A stretch of DNA of 64,000 nt. Source: Paludibacterium denitrificans. GTDB lineage: Bacteria > Pseudomonadota > Gammaproteobacteria > Burkholderiales > Chromobacteriaceae. Positions 30,837 through 40,563 of this stretch are shown here, piece by piece; position 1 is the stretch's first letter; each line of letters starts with the position of its first letter. A program made the translations under genes and the position numbers. The stretch lies in contig NZ_WLYX01000002.1 of assembly GCF_009707705.1 (NCBI RefSeq), positions 62,001 to 126,000 on the forward strand. The letters run 5' to 3'. The notes under the pieces were generated by a model. The model did no database searches, was not told the origin of the DNA, and saw only the letters and a program-made list of their open reading frames with translations.

Positions 30837-31447
30837 GTGGACACCCATCCAAAGCATCTGCTTAAGCCGATGAACGTCGTGCCGTAACTGTCGAGTCCGT
30901 CGTGGCGCTTGCCGGTTCACAAAACCCAAGCGAGATAACCACTGCAGCTATCGCTAAACACATGAACTTGACCCGGGGTGCGCTGTTTCGGCACTTCCCG
31001 AACAAGGAAGCCATTTGGCAGGCGGTCATGGAGTGGGTAGCAGAGCGCCTATTAGCCAGAATCGATCGATCCGCACAAGGAATCGAGTCGCCCTTGGCAG
31101 CCATGGAGGCGATGTTCATGAGTCATATCGAATTCGTAGCTGAGCACCCGGGCGTGCCAAGAATGATGTTTGGTGAGCTTCAGCGTGCCGAATCGACACC
31201 GGCCAAGCGCATGGTGCAAACCTTGATTCAGCGCTACGGCGAACGTTTGCATCGTCTCATCGAGAAAGGCAAGGCCAGCGGCGAGTTGTCTCCCTCGCTT
31301 GACAACGAGGCGGCGGCAACACTGTTCATTGGCACGATCCAGGGCTTGGTCATGCAATCGCTGTTGGCGGGTGATGTGGGACGTATGCACCGCGATGCGC
31401 CGCGCGTCTTTGCAATTTATCGGCGTGGCATAAGGAGTGCGCAATGA
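30837..31447 (+). CDS. TetR/AcrR-family transcriptional repressor
   Basis: Likely local repressor of the efflux operon. GTG at 30837 is preceded by AAGGAG with a 5-base gap. HTH: ITTAAIAKHMNLTRGALFRHFPNKEAIW, the hallmark TetR recognition region; the C-terminal ligand-binding half is helical (GTIQGLVMQSLL). The frame breaks at 30860-30867 (GCTTAAGC); GCCGGC gives HLPADERRAVTVESVV and a normal start. About 203 residues. The stop overlaps the next ATG (ATGA). Confidence 0.85.
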
Positions 31448-32594
31448 AAAAGTTACCCTTGCAAGGCCGCACCCGGCGCTGCTTGCCGTCATCATTCCTT
31501 TGCTGGTGCTTTTTATTTATGTCGGTCTGCGATCAGGGCCGCTCGCCCCGGTCGCTGTGACGGTGGCAAGCGTGGAATCACGGGCTATCACACCGGCGCT
31601 GTTCGGCATCGGCACGGTGGAGGCGCGCTACACCTACAAGATCGGGCCGACGTTTGCCGGGCGCGTCAAACGCCCTGGAGGTGCATGTAGGCGACCGGTC
31701 AAGGCCGGACAGGTGCTCGGCGAGATGGAGCCGGTCGACCTCGATGATCGGGTGCGCTCACAGGAGTCGGCATTCAAGCGTGCGGAAGCGGCTTTGCGCG
31801 AGGCAGAAGCCCGGCAAGCCTACGCGCAAACCCGGGCGCGCCGCTACGAGCAATTGTTTGCGGTGCGCTCGACCAGCGAGGAAATCGTCACCACCAAGCG
31901 GCAGGAACTGCAGATCGCCGATGCCGCCTTATCTGCCGCTCGGGAAGATATTGTCCGGGCACGCTCCGACCGCGAAGGACTCGTCGCGCAGCGGAGCAAT
32001 CTGCGCCTGATCGCGCCGGTCGACGGTGTAGTCGCCGTGCGCGATGCCGATCCCGGCACGACCATCGTCGCGGGCCAGGCCGTGGTGGAAGTGATCGACC
32101 CCAAGAGTTTGTGGATCAATGCGCGCTTCGACCAGATCAGCGCATCGGGGCTGGCTGGGGGGGTGCCGACTCTTATCGTCCTGCGTTCGCGTGGTGGCCA
32201 GACCTTGAAAGGTCGCGTGCTGCGGGTGGAACCCAAGGCCGACGCGGTAACCGAGGAAACGCTTGCCAAGGTGACATTCGATAACAAACCAGAACCTTTG
32301 CCACCGGTGGGTGAACTGGCCGAAGTCACGGTTGACTTGCTTACGCTCCCGGCCGCTCCACTGATCCCCAACGCTGCCGTCCAGCGTGAGGGCGACAAAG
32401 TTGGTGTCTGGCAAATCGTGGATGGTGATCTGCATTTCTCCCCGGTCAAGCTCGGCACTTCCGACCTCAATGGTTACGTGCAGGTGCGCGAAGGGCTCAA
32501 GAATGGGGACCAGGTTGTGACCTATAGCGAAAAGGCACTGACGGCGCGCAGCCGCATCCATGTGGTCGACCATATCCCGAGAGTGTCACGATGA
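31444..32594 (+). CDS. Periplasmic adaptor (membrane fusion) protein, HlyD/RND type
   Basis: Links inner-membrane transporter to the outer-membrane channel. N-terminal membrane anchor (PALLAVIIPLLVLFIYVGL), lipoyl half-motifs (VKAGQVLGEMEPVDL and IAPVDGVVAVRDADPGT), an alpha-hairpin with the REAEARQAYAQTRARRYEQL heptads between them, then beta-barrel and membrane-proximal domains (AAVQREGDKVGVWQI). Frame breaks near 31465 and 31670-31700 are local. About 383 residues. ATG overlaps the TetR stop and its own stop overlaps the permease start. Confidence 0.88.
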
Positions 32595-33787
32595 TCAGCC
32601 TGGCCGCGACATTCTCCATGCCCGGGAAAATTCGTCTTCACCGGCATCGGTCTGGGTCTGCTGATCGGCGTTACCCTGGTCATGGCTGGGGTGTACCGAG
32701 GCATGGTGGACGACGGCAAGGCGTTGCTCGACAACAGTGGCGCTGACCTTTGGGTGGTGCAAAAGGATACTCTGGGTCCTTATGCGGAGTCGTCCAGCCT
32801 CAACGATGACGTGTATCGCGCCATTCTCGCCATGCCGGGAGTCTCACAGGCAGCGAACGTGACCCTACCTGACCATGCAGGTACGCAAGGGCGAGAGTGA
32901 TGTACGCACCATGGTGGTCGGCATCGCGCCCGGTGCGTTGGGGGCTACACCCGGATGGCCTCCTTATCTCGTCGCTGGACGCCAGATCACGCGCGGTCAC
33001 TACGAGGCGGTGGCCGACATCGCCACCGGCTTCAAACTGGGAGATCGTCTTGCCATTCGCCGAAATCATTACACCGTCGTGGGGCTGACACGGCGCATGG
33101 TGTCGTCCAGCGGCGACCCGATGGTATTCATTCCGCTCAAGGATGCCCAAGAGGCTCAGTTCCTCAAGGACAACGACGCCATTTGGCAAAGCGTCGCACC
33201 GAAGCCAACCCGGCCTTCAATCGACCCGGTGTTACTGGTTTGCTGGATGCCGTGATTGCTTCACAGAGCACCAACGCGTTCGTCAATGCAGTGCTGGTCA
33301 CTCTGAAACCTGGTCATGCGCCGGACGAGGTTGCCGAATCCATCCGACGCTGGAAACGTTTGACGGTCTACACACGGGCACAGATGGAAGACATCCTCGT
33401 CGGCAAGTTGATCGCCACGTCGGCCAAGCAGATCGGCATGTTCTTGGTGATTCTGGCCATCGTTAGCGCGGCCATCGTTGCCTTCATCATCTATTCGCTG
33501 ACGATGGACAAAATCCGCGAGATCGCGGTGTTGAAGCTCATCGGCACACGCAACCGAACCATCGCCGCGATGATCATGCAGCAGGCGCTCGCCCGGGCGT
33601 GATTGGTTTCGTGGTCGGCAAGATCACAGCCACTTTCTCAGCGCCCCTGTTTCCCAAGTACGTACTGCTGATGCCGTTCGACTCCATCGCCGGTTTTTTC
33701 GCCGTGCTCGTGATCTGCGTTCTAGCCAGCATCGTCGCCATTCGCATGGCACTCAAGGTCGACCCGGCCGAAGCCATTGGAGGTTGA
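32591..33787 (+). CDS. MacB-like ABC transporter permease (FtsX fold)
   Basis: Four-helix permease with a large periplasmic domain. Repaired N-terminus MISLAARDI with first helix GLGLLIGVTLVMAGVYRGM; the periplasmic MacB core includes GADLWVVQKDTLGPY and VVGIAPGALGATPGW; the C-terminal three helices include IGMFLVILAIVSAAIVAFII, VIGFVVGKI and FFAVLVICVLASIVAI, ending DPAEAIGG, the standard FtsX-family tail. Frame breaks near 32620, 32870, 33200 and 33595. About 397 residues. Unlike E. coli MacB the ATPase is a separate protein encoded next, 1 base downstream. Confidence 0.85.
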
Positions 33788-33788
33788 G

Positions 33789-34499
33789 ATGAGTGGCAAA
33801 GGCATTCGCATCGAAGGTTTGAGAAAACGTTATGGCGAGGGCGATACTGCGGTCAATGCCTTGAAAGGCGTGGACATGCAGGTGGCACCCGGCGAGGTGG
33901 TGGGCCTGATTGGCCCTTCCGGGTCCGGCAAGAGCACGCTGCTCAAATGTCTGGGCGCGGCGATTGATCCGACCGCCGGTCGCATGACGCTGGGCGATGA
34001 AGTGATCTACGACGATGGCTGGAAAGTCCGCGACTTGCGCGCCTTGCGGCGCGACAAGATCGGTTTCGTTTTCCGTGCACCATACCTGATTCCGTTTCTC
34101 GATGTCACCGACAACGTGGCGCTACTGCCGATGCTCGCAGGCGTCGCGAATGGGGAGTCGCGCGCGAAGGCACTGGAACTGCTCACCGCGCTCGATGTGC
34201 AACACCGGGCTCGCGCCATGCCCTCGCAACTCTCCGGTGGCGAGCAGCAACGGGTCGCCATTGCGCGAGGTTTGGTCAATCGCCCTCCGGTGATCCCGGC
34301 TGATGAGCCCACAGCTCCACTAGACAGTGAGCGCGCCATGGCTGTAATCCGCATCCTCAATGACATGGCTCGGAAGTTCGAGACCGCCATCATCGTCGTC
34401 ACCCATGACGAAAAGATCATCCCCACTTTCAAGCGCATCTACCACATCCGCGACGGTGTGACCCATGAGGAAGCTGGCGAAGGGCGGGAGTTCGAATGA
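33789..34499 (+). CDS. ABC transporter ATP-binding protein (LolD/MacB type)
   Basis: Energises the permease upstream. MSGKGIRIEGLRKRYGEG start at ATG 33789. Walker A GPSGSGKST, Q-loop FRAPYLIPFL (Gln replaced by Arg, GFVFRAPYL, where GFVFQAPYL is usual), signature LSGGEQQRVAIARGL, Walker B VIPADEPTAPLDS and switch VTHDEKI. The Pro before Ala-Asp-Glu replaces the usual Leu and lies in CCCGG where CCTGG would code Leu; probably a miscall. The C-terminus is complete at 236 residues. Confidence 0.88.
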   Translation: MSGKGIRIEGLRKRYGEGDTAVNALKGVDMQVAPGEVVGLIGPSGSGKSTLLKCLGAAIDPTAGRMTLGDEVIYDDGWKVRDLRALRRDKIGFVFRAPYLIPFLDVTDNVALLPMLAGVANGESRAKALELLTALDVQHRARAMPSQLSGGEQQRVAIARGLVNRPPVIPADEPTAPLDSERAMAVIRILNDMARKFETAIIVVTHDEKIIPTFKRIYHIRDGVTHEEAGEGREFE

Positions 34500-34527
34500 G
34501 AGAACGATTGAATTACAGGAGAATTTC

Positions 34528-35001
34528 ATGACCCACCGCAAACACAGCCACGCATTTGGAACTATCACCCTGACCGTTACGGCCTGCCTGCTTTTATGGG
34601 GTTTTCAGTTGCCAGCTTGGGCTGGTGACGCTACCCGTGTTGAGCCACTGGCGCTACGCAAGATCATGCAGGAACTCGGGCGCAACATGCAGGCTATTAC
34701 CGGTGCGATTTCGCAGGAGGAATGGGTTCAGGTCGTTCAGCTCGCCCCAAAAGTTGCTGCACACCCCGAGCCACCGCTTACTGAAAAAATGCGCATCCTT
34801 GCTTACCTCGGCGCTGATGCGACCAAGTTCAGAAACTTTGACGCGCAGACTCACGAGGCGGCGCTGGCCATGAAGCTGGCTGCTGCGAGCAGCGACGGCA
34901 AGGCGGTGATCCAATCATTCGCCCACGTGCAGGAAAGCTGCTTGGGCTGCCACCAAGCTTTCCGTAAACCTTTCGTGGAGCATTTTTATGGAGCACGCTA
35001 A
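34528..35001 (+). CDS. Cytochrome c'-like periplasmic protein in the efflux operon
   Basis: 157 residues. ATG at 34528 with AGGAG 5 bases upstream. Signal peptide with hydrophobic core TLTVTACLLLWGFQL and a likely AWA-GD cleavage site. Helical mature part (RKIMQELGRNMQAIT, MRILAYLGADATKF) and a single C-terminal haem site ESCLGCHQAFRKPF: CxxCH close to the C-terminus is the layout of cytochrome c' / c556 four-helix proteins. Its stop overlaps the outer-membrane factor gene by 14 bases, so it is a fixed operon member. Role in an efflux operon is unexplained: NO/redox protection, electron supply or signal sensing are open. Confidence 0.82.
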   Translation: MTHRKHSHAFGTITLTVTACLLLWGFQLPAWAGDATRVEPLALRKIMQELGRNMQAITGAISQEEWVQVVQLAPKVAAHPEPPLTEKMRILAYLGADATKFRNFDAQTHEAALAMKLAAASSDGKAVIQSFAHVQESCLGCHQAFRKPFVEHFYGAR

Positions 35002-36487
35002 AACATGCCAGCGCCCCATCAGCCTCGAAAGACGGCTTGCGGCAACTTACCCGGTAGCTGGTCTGGTCACCGCCGGTCTGGCCGGTTGCGCCGCTTACCT
35101 GATTTTCAGCGTCCCACCGCACCCGATGTGGCTCGCTACACTGCAACACCGGTGGCTGATAGAACCGCGTCCGCTCCCACGCAGTTCGGCGAAACACAAC
35201 GTCTAGTCGAAGGGCTTCCGATCGAAACGCAATGGTGGCAAAGCTTGGGTTCATCCACACTCGACGGACTGATCAACGAAGCTTTCCATGTCAGCCCGAC
35301 GCTGGCGAGCATCAGCGCCAATTTGCGACAGGCGCAGGAGCTTCTTGCCGCACAGGCGGGCTCGACGCAATATCCACAGGTAGATGTCGCACTGGGATCT
35401 CAGCGCCAGCAAATGAGTCCCAGTAGCCAAGGGTTGAGCGGAGACGCACGTCAATTCAGCCTCTACAACGCCAGCGTTGGCGTGCATTACAACCTCGATC
35501 TGGCTGGCGGCAACCGGCGCGCACTCGAAGCCTTGGCTGCTCGCGCCGACTACCGTCGCTTCGAACTGAATGCTGCGCGCCCGGCCCTTGCTTAACCAAC
35601 ATGGCAACCGCTGCCATTACCCGAGCACGCCTCGCCGCGCAACTAGAAGCCACTACTGCCATTTTGCGCGTGCAGGATGAGCAACTGCGCCTAGCCCATG
35701 AACGCGTGCGTATCGGTCAGGCCTCACCTGATGAAGCGTTGAGCCTACAAGCTCAGGCGGAGCAAACGCGGGCAGAACTGCCTGCGCTGCGTAAACAACT
35801 GCAACAAACCGAACATCTACTGGCGGTGCTAGCCGGTCGTGCCCCGTGCACGGGTGGCATCCCGGCCTTCACTCTGGCCGATTTCACTCTGCCCGTCGAG
35901 ATGCCGCTCGTCGTGCCCTCAGAACTGGTGCGCCGCCGACCGGATATCCAGGCGTCAGAGGCGCTGTTGCATGCGGCCAATGCAGACTATGGTGTGGCTG
36001 TCGCCAAGCTCTACCCACAGATCAACCTGAGCGCCAACCTTGGCTCTCAAGCGCTGACCACCGGTACCCTGTTCGGTGGTGGCTCGGCAGTGTGGGGCCT
36101 GGTTGCGCAGCTCACCCAGCCTCTTTTTAATCCGGGGCTACCCGCTGAAAAAGAGCGGCGCTCGCCGCTTTTGATGCCGCCGCAGCCAATTACCAGAGCG
36201 TCGTATTGGAGTCTTTGCGTAACGTCGCCGACACCCTGCGCGCGGTGGAAAGCGATGCACAAACTTTGACTGCCCTCGCTGCCGCTGATATGGCTGCACA
36301 GGCCTCCTTGCAGTCGGTCGAGCGGCAATACCGGCTGGGCGCGGCCAGCTACCTGCAACTGCTCATCGCGCAGCAACAGGCACAGTCAATCCGGATCAAT
36401 ATGGTTGCGGCCCGTGCACAACGCCTAGTCGATAGTGTTGCTTTATATCAGGCCCGGGAGGTGGTGTCAGTTAAGGCTATGCCCTAA
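34988..36487 (+). CDS. NodT-family outer membrane efflux lipoprotein
   Basis: TolC-like outer-membrane factor closing the tripartite pump. ATG 34988 lies inside the cytochrome gene. Signal VAGLVTAGLAGCA with lipobox LAGC; then QWWQSLGSSTLDGLI, the NodT-typical QALANSPTL-like segment (NEAFHVSPTLASI), VPSELVRRRPDIQASEALLH and QPLFNPG. Breaks near 35090, at 35590-35597 (GCTTAACC where LAGNMATAAIT needs GCCGGC) and near 36150. About 495 residues. It forms with the adaptor, permease and ATPase a MacAB-TolC-like pump; substrate unknown. Confidence 0.85.
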
Positions 36488-36604
36488 CCTGATGTCAGAT
36501 GTTGAGCACAAAAAACGTCAGAGTAGAGTGTGAATTTATATTTATTGACACATTCAGCCAAGGGTAATAGATTTCATCCTGACATTTTTACCTTTGGAGG
36601 CATC
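36488..36604. promoter_or_regulatory. Probable res (resolution) site and tnpR promoter
   Basis: The 117 bases between the efflux operon and tnpR contain AT-rich inverted motifs (TGTCAGATGTTGAGCACA, TTTATTGACACATTCAG). In Tn3-family elements of this layout the three-part res site sits immediately upstream of tnpR, where resolvase also represses its own gene. Assigned by position. Confidence 0.55.
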
Positions 36605-37162
36605 TTGCAAGGTCAACGTATCGGCTACGTCCGCGTCAGCAGCTTCGACCAGAATCCTGATCGACAACTGGAACAAATAGAAGTCGGCAAGGTATTCACC
36701 GATAAGGCTTCAGGCAAGGACACACAACGTCCCGAACTTGAAAGGCTGCTGGCCTTCGTCCGCGAGGGCGACACCGTGGTGGTGCATAGCATGGACAGGT
36801 TGGCACGCAACCTTGATGACCTGCGCCGCATCGTCCAAGGGCTGACACAACGGGGCGTGCGCATGGAGTTCGTCAAAGAAGGGCTGACGTTCACCGGCGA
36901 GGACTCACCGATGGCCAATCTGATGCTGTCGGTCATGGGAGCCTTTGCTGAGTTCGAGCGCGCCCTGATCCGCGAACGTCAGCGCGAGGGAATCGTGCTG
37001 GCCAAGCAGCGCGGTGCCTACCGGGGACGAAAGAAATCGCTGAACAGCGAACAAATTGCCGAGTTGAAACGGCGAGTTGCGGCAGGCGACCAAAAAACCT
37101 TGGTGGCCCGTGACTTCGGCATCAGCCGCGAAACCTTGTACCAGTACCTGCGGGAAGACTGA
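36605..37162 (+). CDS. tnpR: TnpR resolvase (serine recombinase)
   Basis: Resolves transposition cointegrates at res. TTG at 36605 with TGGAGG 4 bases upstream gives LQGQRIGYVRVSSFDQNP, matching resolvase N-termini; related elements use ATG at this codon. Catalytic Ser in RVSSFDQNP; VVVHSMDRLARNLDDL and GAFAEFERALIRERQREG are conserved; C-terminal HTH KTLVARDFGISRETLYQYL. 185 residues, intact. tnpA starts 3 bases after the stop. Confidence 0.92.
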   Translation: MQGQRIGYVRVSSFDQNPDRQLEQIEVGKVFTDKASGKDTQRPELERLLAFVREGDTVVVHSMDRLARNLDDLRRIVQGLTQRGVRMEFVKEGLTFTGEDSPMANLMLSVMGAFAEFERALIRERQREGIVLAKQRGAYRGRKKSLNSEQIAELKRRVAAGDQKTLVARDFGISRETLYQYLRED

Positions 37163-37164
37163 CC

Positions 37165-40136
37165 ATGCCACGCCGCTCAATCCTGTCCGCCACCGAGCGC
37201 GAAAGTCTGCTGGCACTGCCAGATGCCAAAGACGAACTGATACGGCACTACACGTTCAACGAAACCGACCTGTCGGTGATCCGTCAGCGTCGCGGCGCCG
37301 CGAATCGATTGGGCTTCGCCGTGCAGCTTTGCTACTTGCGATTCCCCGGCATCTTCTTGGGCGTCGATGAACCTCCATTTCCGCCCCTGCTGCGCATGGT
37401 GGCCGCACAACTCAAGGTGCCGGTGGAAAGCTGGAACGATTACGGCCAGCGCGAGCAGACACGGCGGGAGCACTTGGTCGAGCTGCAAACGGTGTTTGGA
37501 TTCAAGCCCTTCACCATGAGTCACTACCGGCAAGCCGTGCATACATTGACCGAACTGGCCTTGCAAACAGACAAAGGCATTGTGCTGGCCAGCACCCTTG
37601 TTGAAAACCTGCGGCGGCAGAGCATCATCCTACCCGCCATGAATGCCATCGAGCGCGCAAGCGCCGAGGCCATTACCCGTGCCAACCGGAGCATCCATGC
37701 GGCATTGGCCGATTCCTTGATACCTGTCCATCGCCAGCGCCCTGGACGAACTGCTCAAGCGCAAGGATGGTAGCAAAATGACGTGGCTAGCGTGGCTGCG
37801 CCAATCGCCCGCCAAGCCGAACTCGCGCCACATGCTTGAACACATCGAACGCCTCAAAGCCCGGCAGGCGCTTGACCTACCTGCTGGCATCGAACGGCAG
37901 GTACACCAAAACCGCTTGCTCAAGATCGCCCGCGAGGGCGGCCAGATGACGCCCGCCGACCTGGCCAAGTTCGAGTCGCAGCGGCGTTACGCCACCTTGG
38001 TAGCACTGGCCATCGAGGGCATGGCCACCGTCACTGATGAAATCATCGACCTTCACGACCGCATCATCGGCAAGCTGTTCAATGCGGCCAAGAACAAGCA
38101 TCAACAGCAGTTCCAGGGCTTCCGGCAAGGCGATCAACGACAAGGTGCGGATGTATGGGCGCATCGGTCAGGCGCTGATTGAAGCCAAACAAAGCGGCGG
38201 CGATCCGTTCGCCGCCATCGAAGCGGTCATGCCGTGGGACACCTTCGCCGCCAGCGTCACCGAGGCGCAAACGCTGGCGCGGCCTGCCGATTTTGATTTC
38301 CTGCACCATATCGGCGAGAGTTACGCCACGCTGCGCCGCTATGCGCCGCAGTTCCCGGACGTGCTCAAACTGCGCGCCGCGCCCACCGCCAAGGGTGTGC
38401 TCGATGCCATCGACGTGCTGCGCGGCATGAACAGCGACAGCGCGCGCAAGGTGCCCGCCGATGCGCCAACCGCATTCATCAAGCCGCGCTGGGCAAAGCT
38501 GGTTCTGACCGACGAGGGTATTGACCGGCGTTACTACGAGTTATGCGCCCTGTCGGAGCTGAAGAACGCACTGCGCTCTGGTGATGTTTGGGTGCAGGGT
38601 TCGCGCCAGTTCAAGGACTTCGACGAATACCTGGTGCCGATCGAGAAGTTCGCCACCCTGAAGCTGGCCAGCGAATTGCCACTGGCCGTGGCCACCGACT
38701 GCGACCAATATCTGCATGACCGACTGGAATTATTGGAGGCGCAACTCGCCACAGTCAACCGCATGGCGGCGACCAACGACTTACCGGATGCCATCATCAC
38801 CACTGCATCGGGCCTGAAGATCACGCCGCTGGACGCAGCGGTGCCAGACGCCGCGCAAGCCTTGATTGACCAGTCGGCGATGTTGCTGCCGCACCTCAAG
38901 ATCACCGAGTTGCTGATGGAGGTCGATGAATGGACGGGCTTCACGCGCCACTTCACACACCTGAAGACCGGCGACACGGCCAAGGACAAAACCTTGCTGA
39001 TGACGACGATTCTGGCTGATGGTATCAATCTTGGGCTCACCAAGATGGCCGAGTCCTGCCCGGCACCACCTACGCCAAGCTGTCTTGGCTGCAAGCCTGG
39101 CACGTTCGCGACGAAACCTATTCGACGGCGCTGGCCGAGCTGGTGAACGCACAGTTTCGACAACCCTTCGCCGGAAACTGGGGCGACGGCACCACGTCAT
39201 CGTCGGACGGCCAGAACTTCCGAACCGGCAGCAAGGCAGAGAGCACCGGGCATATCAATCCGAAGTATGGAAGTAGCCCGGGCGGACGTTCTATACCCAT
39301 ATCTCCGACCAATACGCGCCCTTCAGCGCCAAGGTGGTCAACGTCGGCTTGCGCGACTCGACCTATGTGCTCGATGGCCTGCTGTACCACGAGTCTGACT
39401 TGCGTATCGAGGAACACTACACCGACACGGCGGGCTTCACCGATCATGTGTTCGGCCTGATGCACTTTCTGGGATTCCGGTTCGCGCCGCGCATCCGCGA
39501 CCGGGCGACACCAAGCTGTTCATTCCCAAGGGCGATACTGCCTACGATGCACTCAAGCCGATGATTAGCAGCGACAGGCTGAACATCAAGGCTATTCGCG
39601 CTCATTGGGATGAAATCCTACGGCTGGCCACTTCGATCAAGCAGGGCACGGTGACGGCCTCGCTGATGCTGCGCAAGCTCGGCAGCTATCCGCGCCAAAA
39701 CGGCTTGGCCGTCGCCCTGCGCGAGCTGGGGCGCATCGAGCGCACGCTGTTCATTCTGGATTGGCTGCAAAGCGTGGAGCTGCGCCGCCGCGTCCATGCG
39801 GGGCTGAATAAGGGCGAGGCGCGCAACGCGCTGGCCGTGGCGGTCTTCTTCTACCGATTGGGTGAAATCCGCGACCGCAGTTTTGAGCAGCAGCGCTACC
39901 GGGCCAGCGGCCTCAATCTGGTGACGGCGGCCATCGTGTTGTGGAACACGGTCTATCTGGAGCGTGCCACCAGTGCTTTGCGTGCCCACGGCAAGGCGCT
40001 GGACGACACGTTGCTGCAATATCTGTCACCGCTGGGGTGGGAGCATATCAACCTGACCGGCGATTACCTATGGCGCAGCAGTGCCAAGGTCGGTGCGGGG
40101 AAGTTCAGGCCATTGCGACCGCTGCCACCGGCTTAG
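37165..40136 (+). CDS. tnpA: TnpA transposase, Tn3 family
   Basis: DDE transposase acting on the 38-bp ends. Start [18 protein letters not shown]. Recognisable blocks: [51 protein letters not shown] (first catalytic Asp), [15 protein letters not shown] (second Asp) and [26 protein letters not shown] (Glu), ending [10 protein letters not shown] inside the right inverted repeat. Frame breaks near 37725, 38120, 39057, 39270 and 39510 are one-base indels with conserved protein on both sides, so probably errors. Reconstructed length about 988 residues, normal. Confidence 0.9.
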
Positions 40137-40169
40137 CGTGCTTTATTTTCCGTTTTCTGAGACGACCCC
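40132..40169 (-). repeat. Right 38-bp inverted repeat of the Tn3-family transposon
   Basis: Reads CTTAGCGTGC at the inner edge and ends GAGACGACCCC; reverse complement matches the left repeat at 36 of 38 positions. The tnpA stop codon (40134-40136) lies inside it, as is usual. Followed at once by the ACTAT duplication (40170-40174). Confidence 0.92.
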
Positions 40170-40174
40170 ACTAT

Positions 40175-40563
40175 GTGCCGTGGGACGGTAGATGTAGTGG
40201 ATACTTGGTTTGCCCGCAGCAAGACGTGTCCGGCCGGTGGGGAAGAAGGCGCTGGGCCGAACCACAAGGCCAGAGCGAAACCGGCATCGGTGAAACAGAA
40301 AGTCAGGTTGTGTCAGGTTCAAACACGATCAAACAAGTCTGATGAGACGGTTGGTTCATTGTGACTAGGCCAACTGGCCAGCTTGATACGGCCGGTTGGA
40401 GATGGGACCATGCCCTCGCAGCTATCCAAGGTTGTGTTCGCAAGTTCTACGTTCAGCCGCTCCAAACTGGAGCGGCTTTTTTTATTCAAAACTATAGCCA
40501 GCGACAAATCTCCATCAAAGAATCCAGTAACCGAGGATTACTTCACTTGTCTTCCGCATGTTT
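40175..40563. other. Transposon flank without a recognised gene, with an intrinsic terminator
   Basis: No supported gene between the transposon and the diguanylate cyclase. The only clear structure is a rightward terminator at 40455-40484: stem AGCCGCTCC / GGAGCGGCT, 5-base loop and seven T. Its own gene is not visible; it may be what remains of the unit split by the transposon, since joining the two flanks at the ACTAT target yields no protein I recognise. Confidence 0.55.

Larger units (their letters stand above)
30695..40169 (+). mobile_element. Tn3-family transposon with ABC-efflux cargo
   Basis: 9,475 bp bounded by 38-bp inverted repeats (30695-30732 and 40132-40169) starting GGGG(A/T)CGTCTCAGAAAACG, differing at 2 positions, and by perfect 5-bp direct repeats. 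The right end holds tnpR and tnpA (36.6-40.1 kb), both rightward; the left two thirds hold a six-gene efflux operon also reading right. The whole is complete and could be mobile if the tnpA frameshifts are errors. The ends and transposase resemble the Tn21/Tn1721 branch. Confidence 0.93.

Noticed and set aside
1306..35597. TTAA insertions as contig linkers, transposon (TTAA) footprints or stop-codon tags
   Set aside because: The bases around them fit a replaced GCCGGC in each checked gene; no linker sequence, duplication or element is present.
36605..40136. tnpA as a dead transposase
   Set aside because: Breaks are single-base indels with full conserved protein on both sides, in line with the general error pattern.
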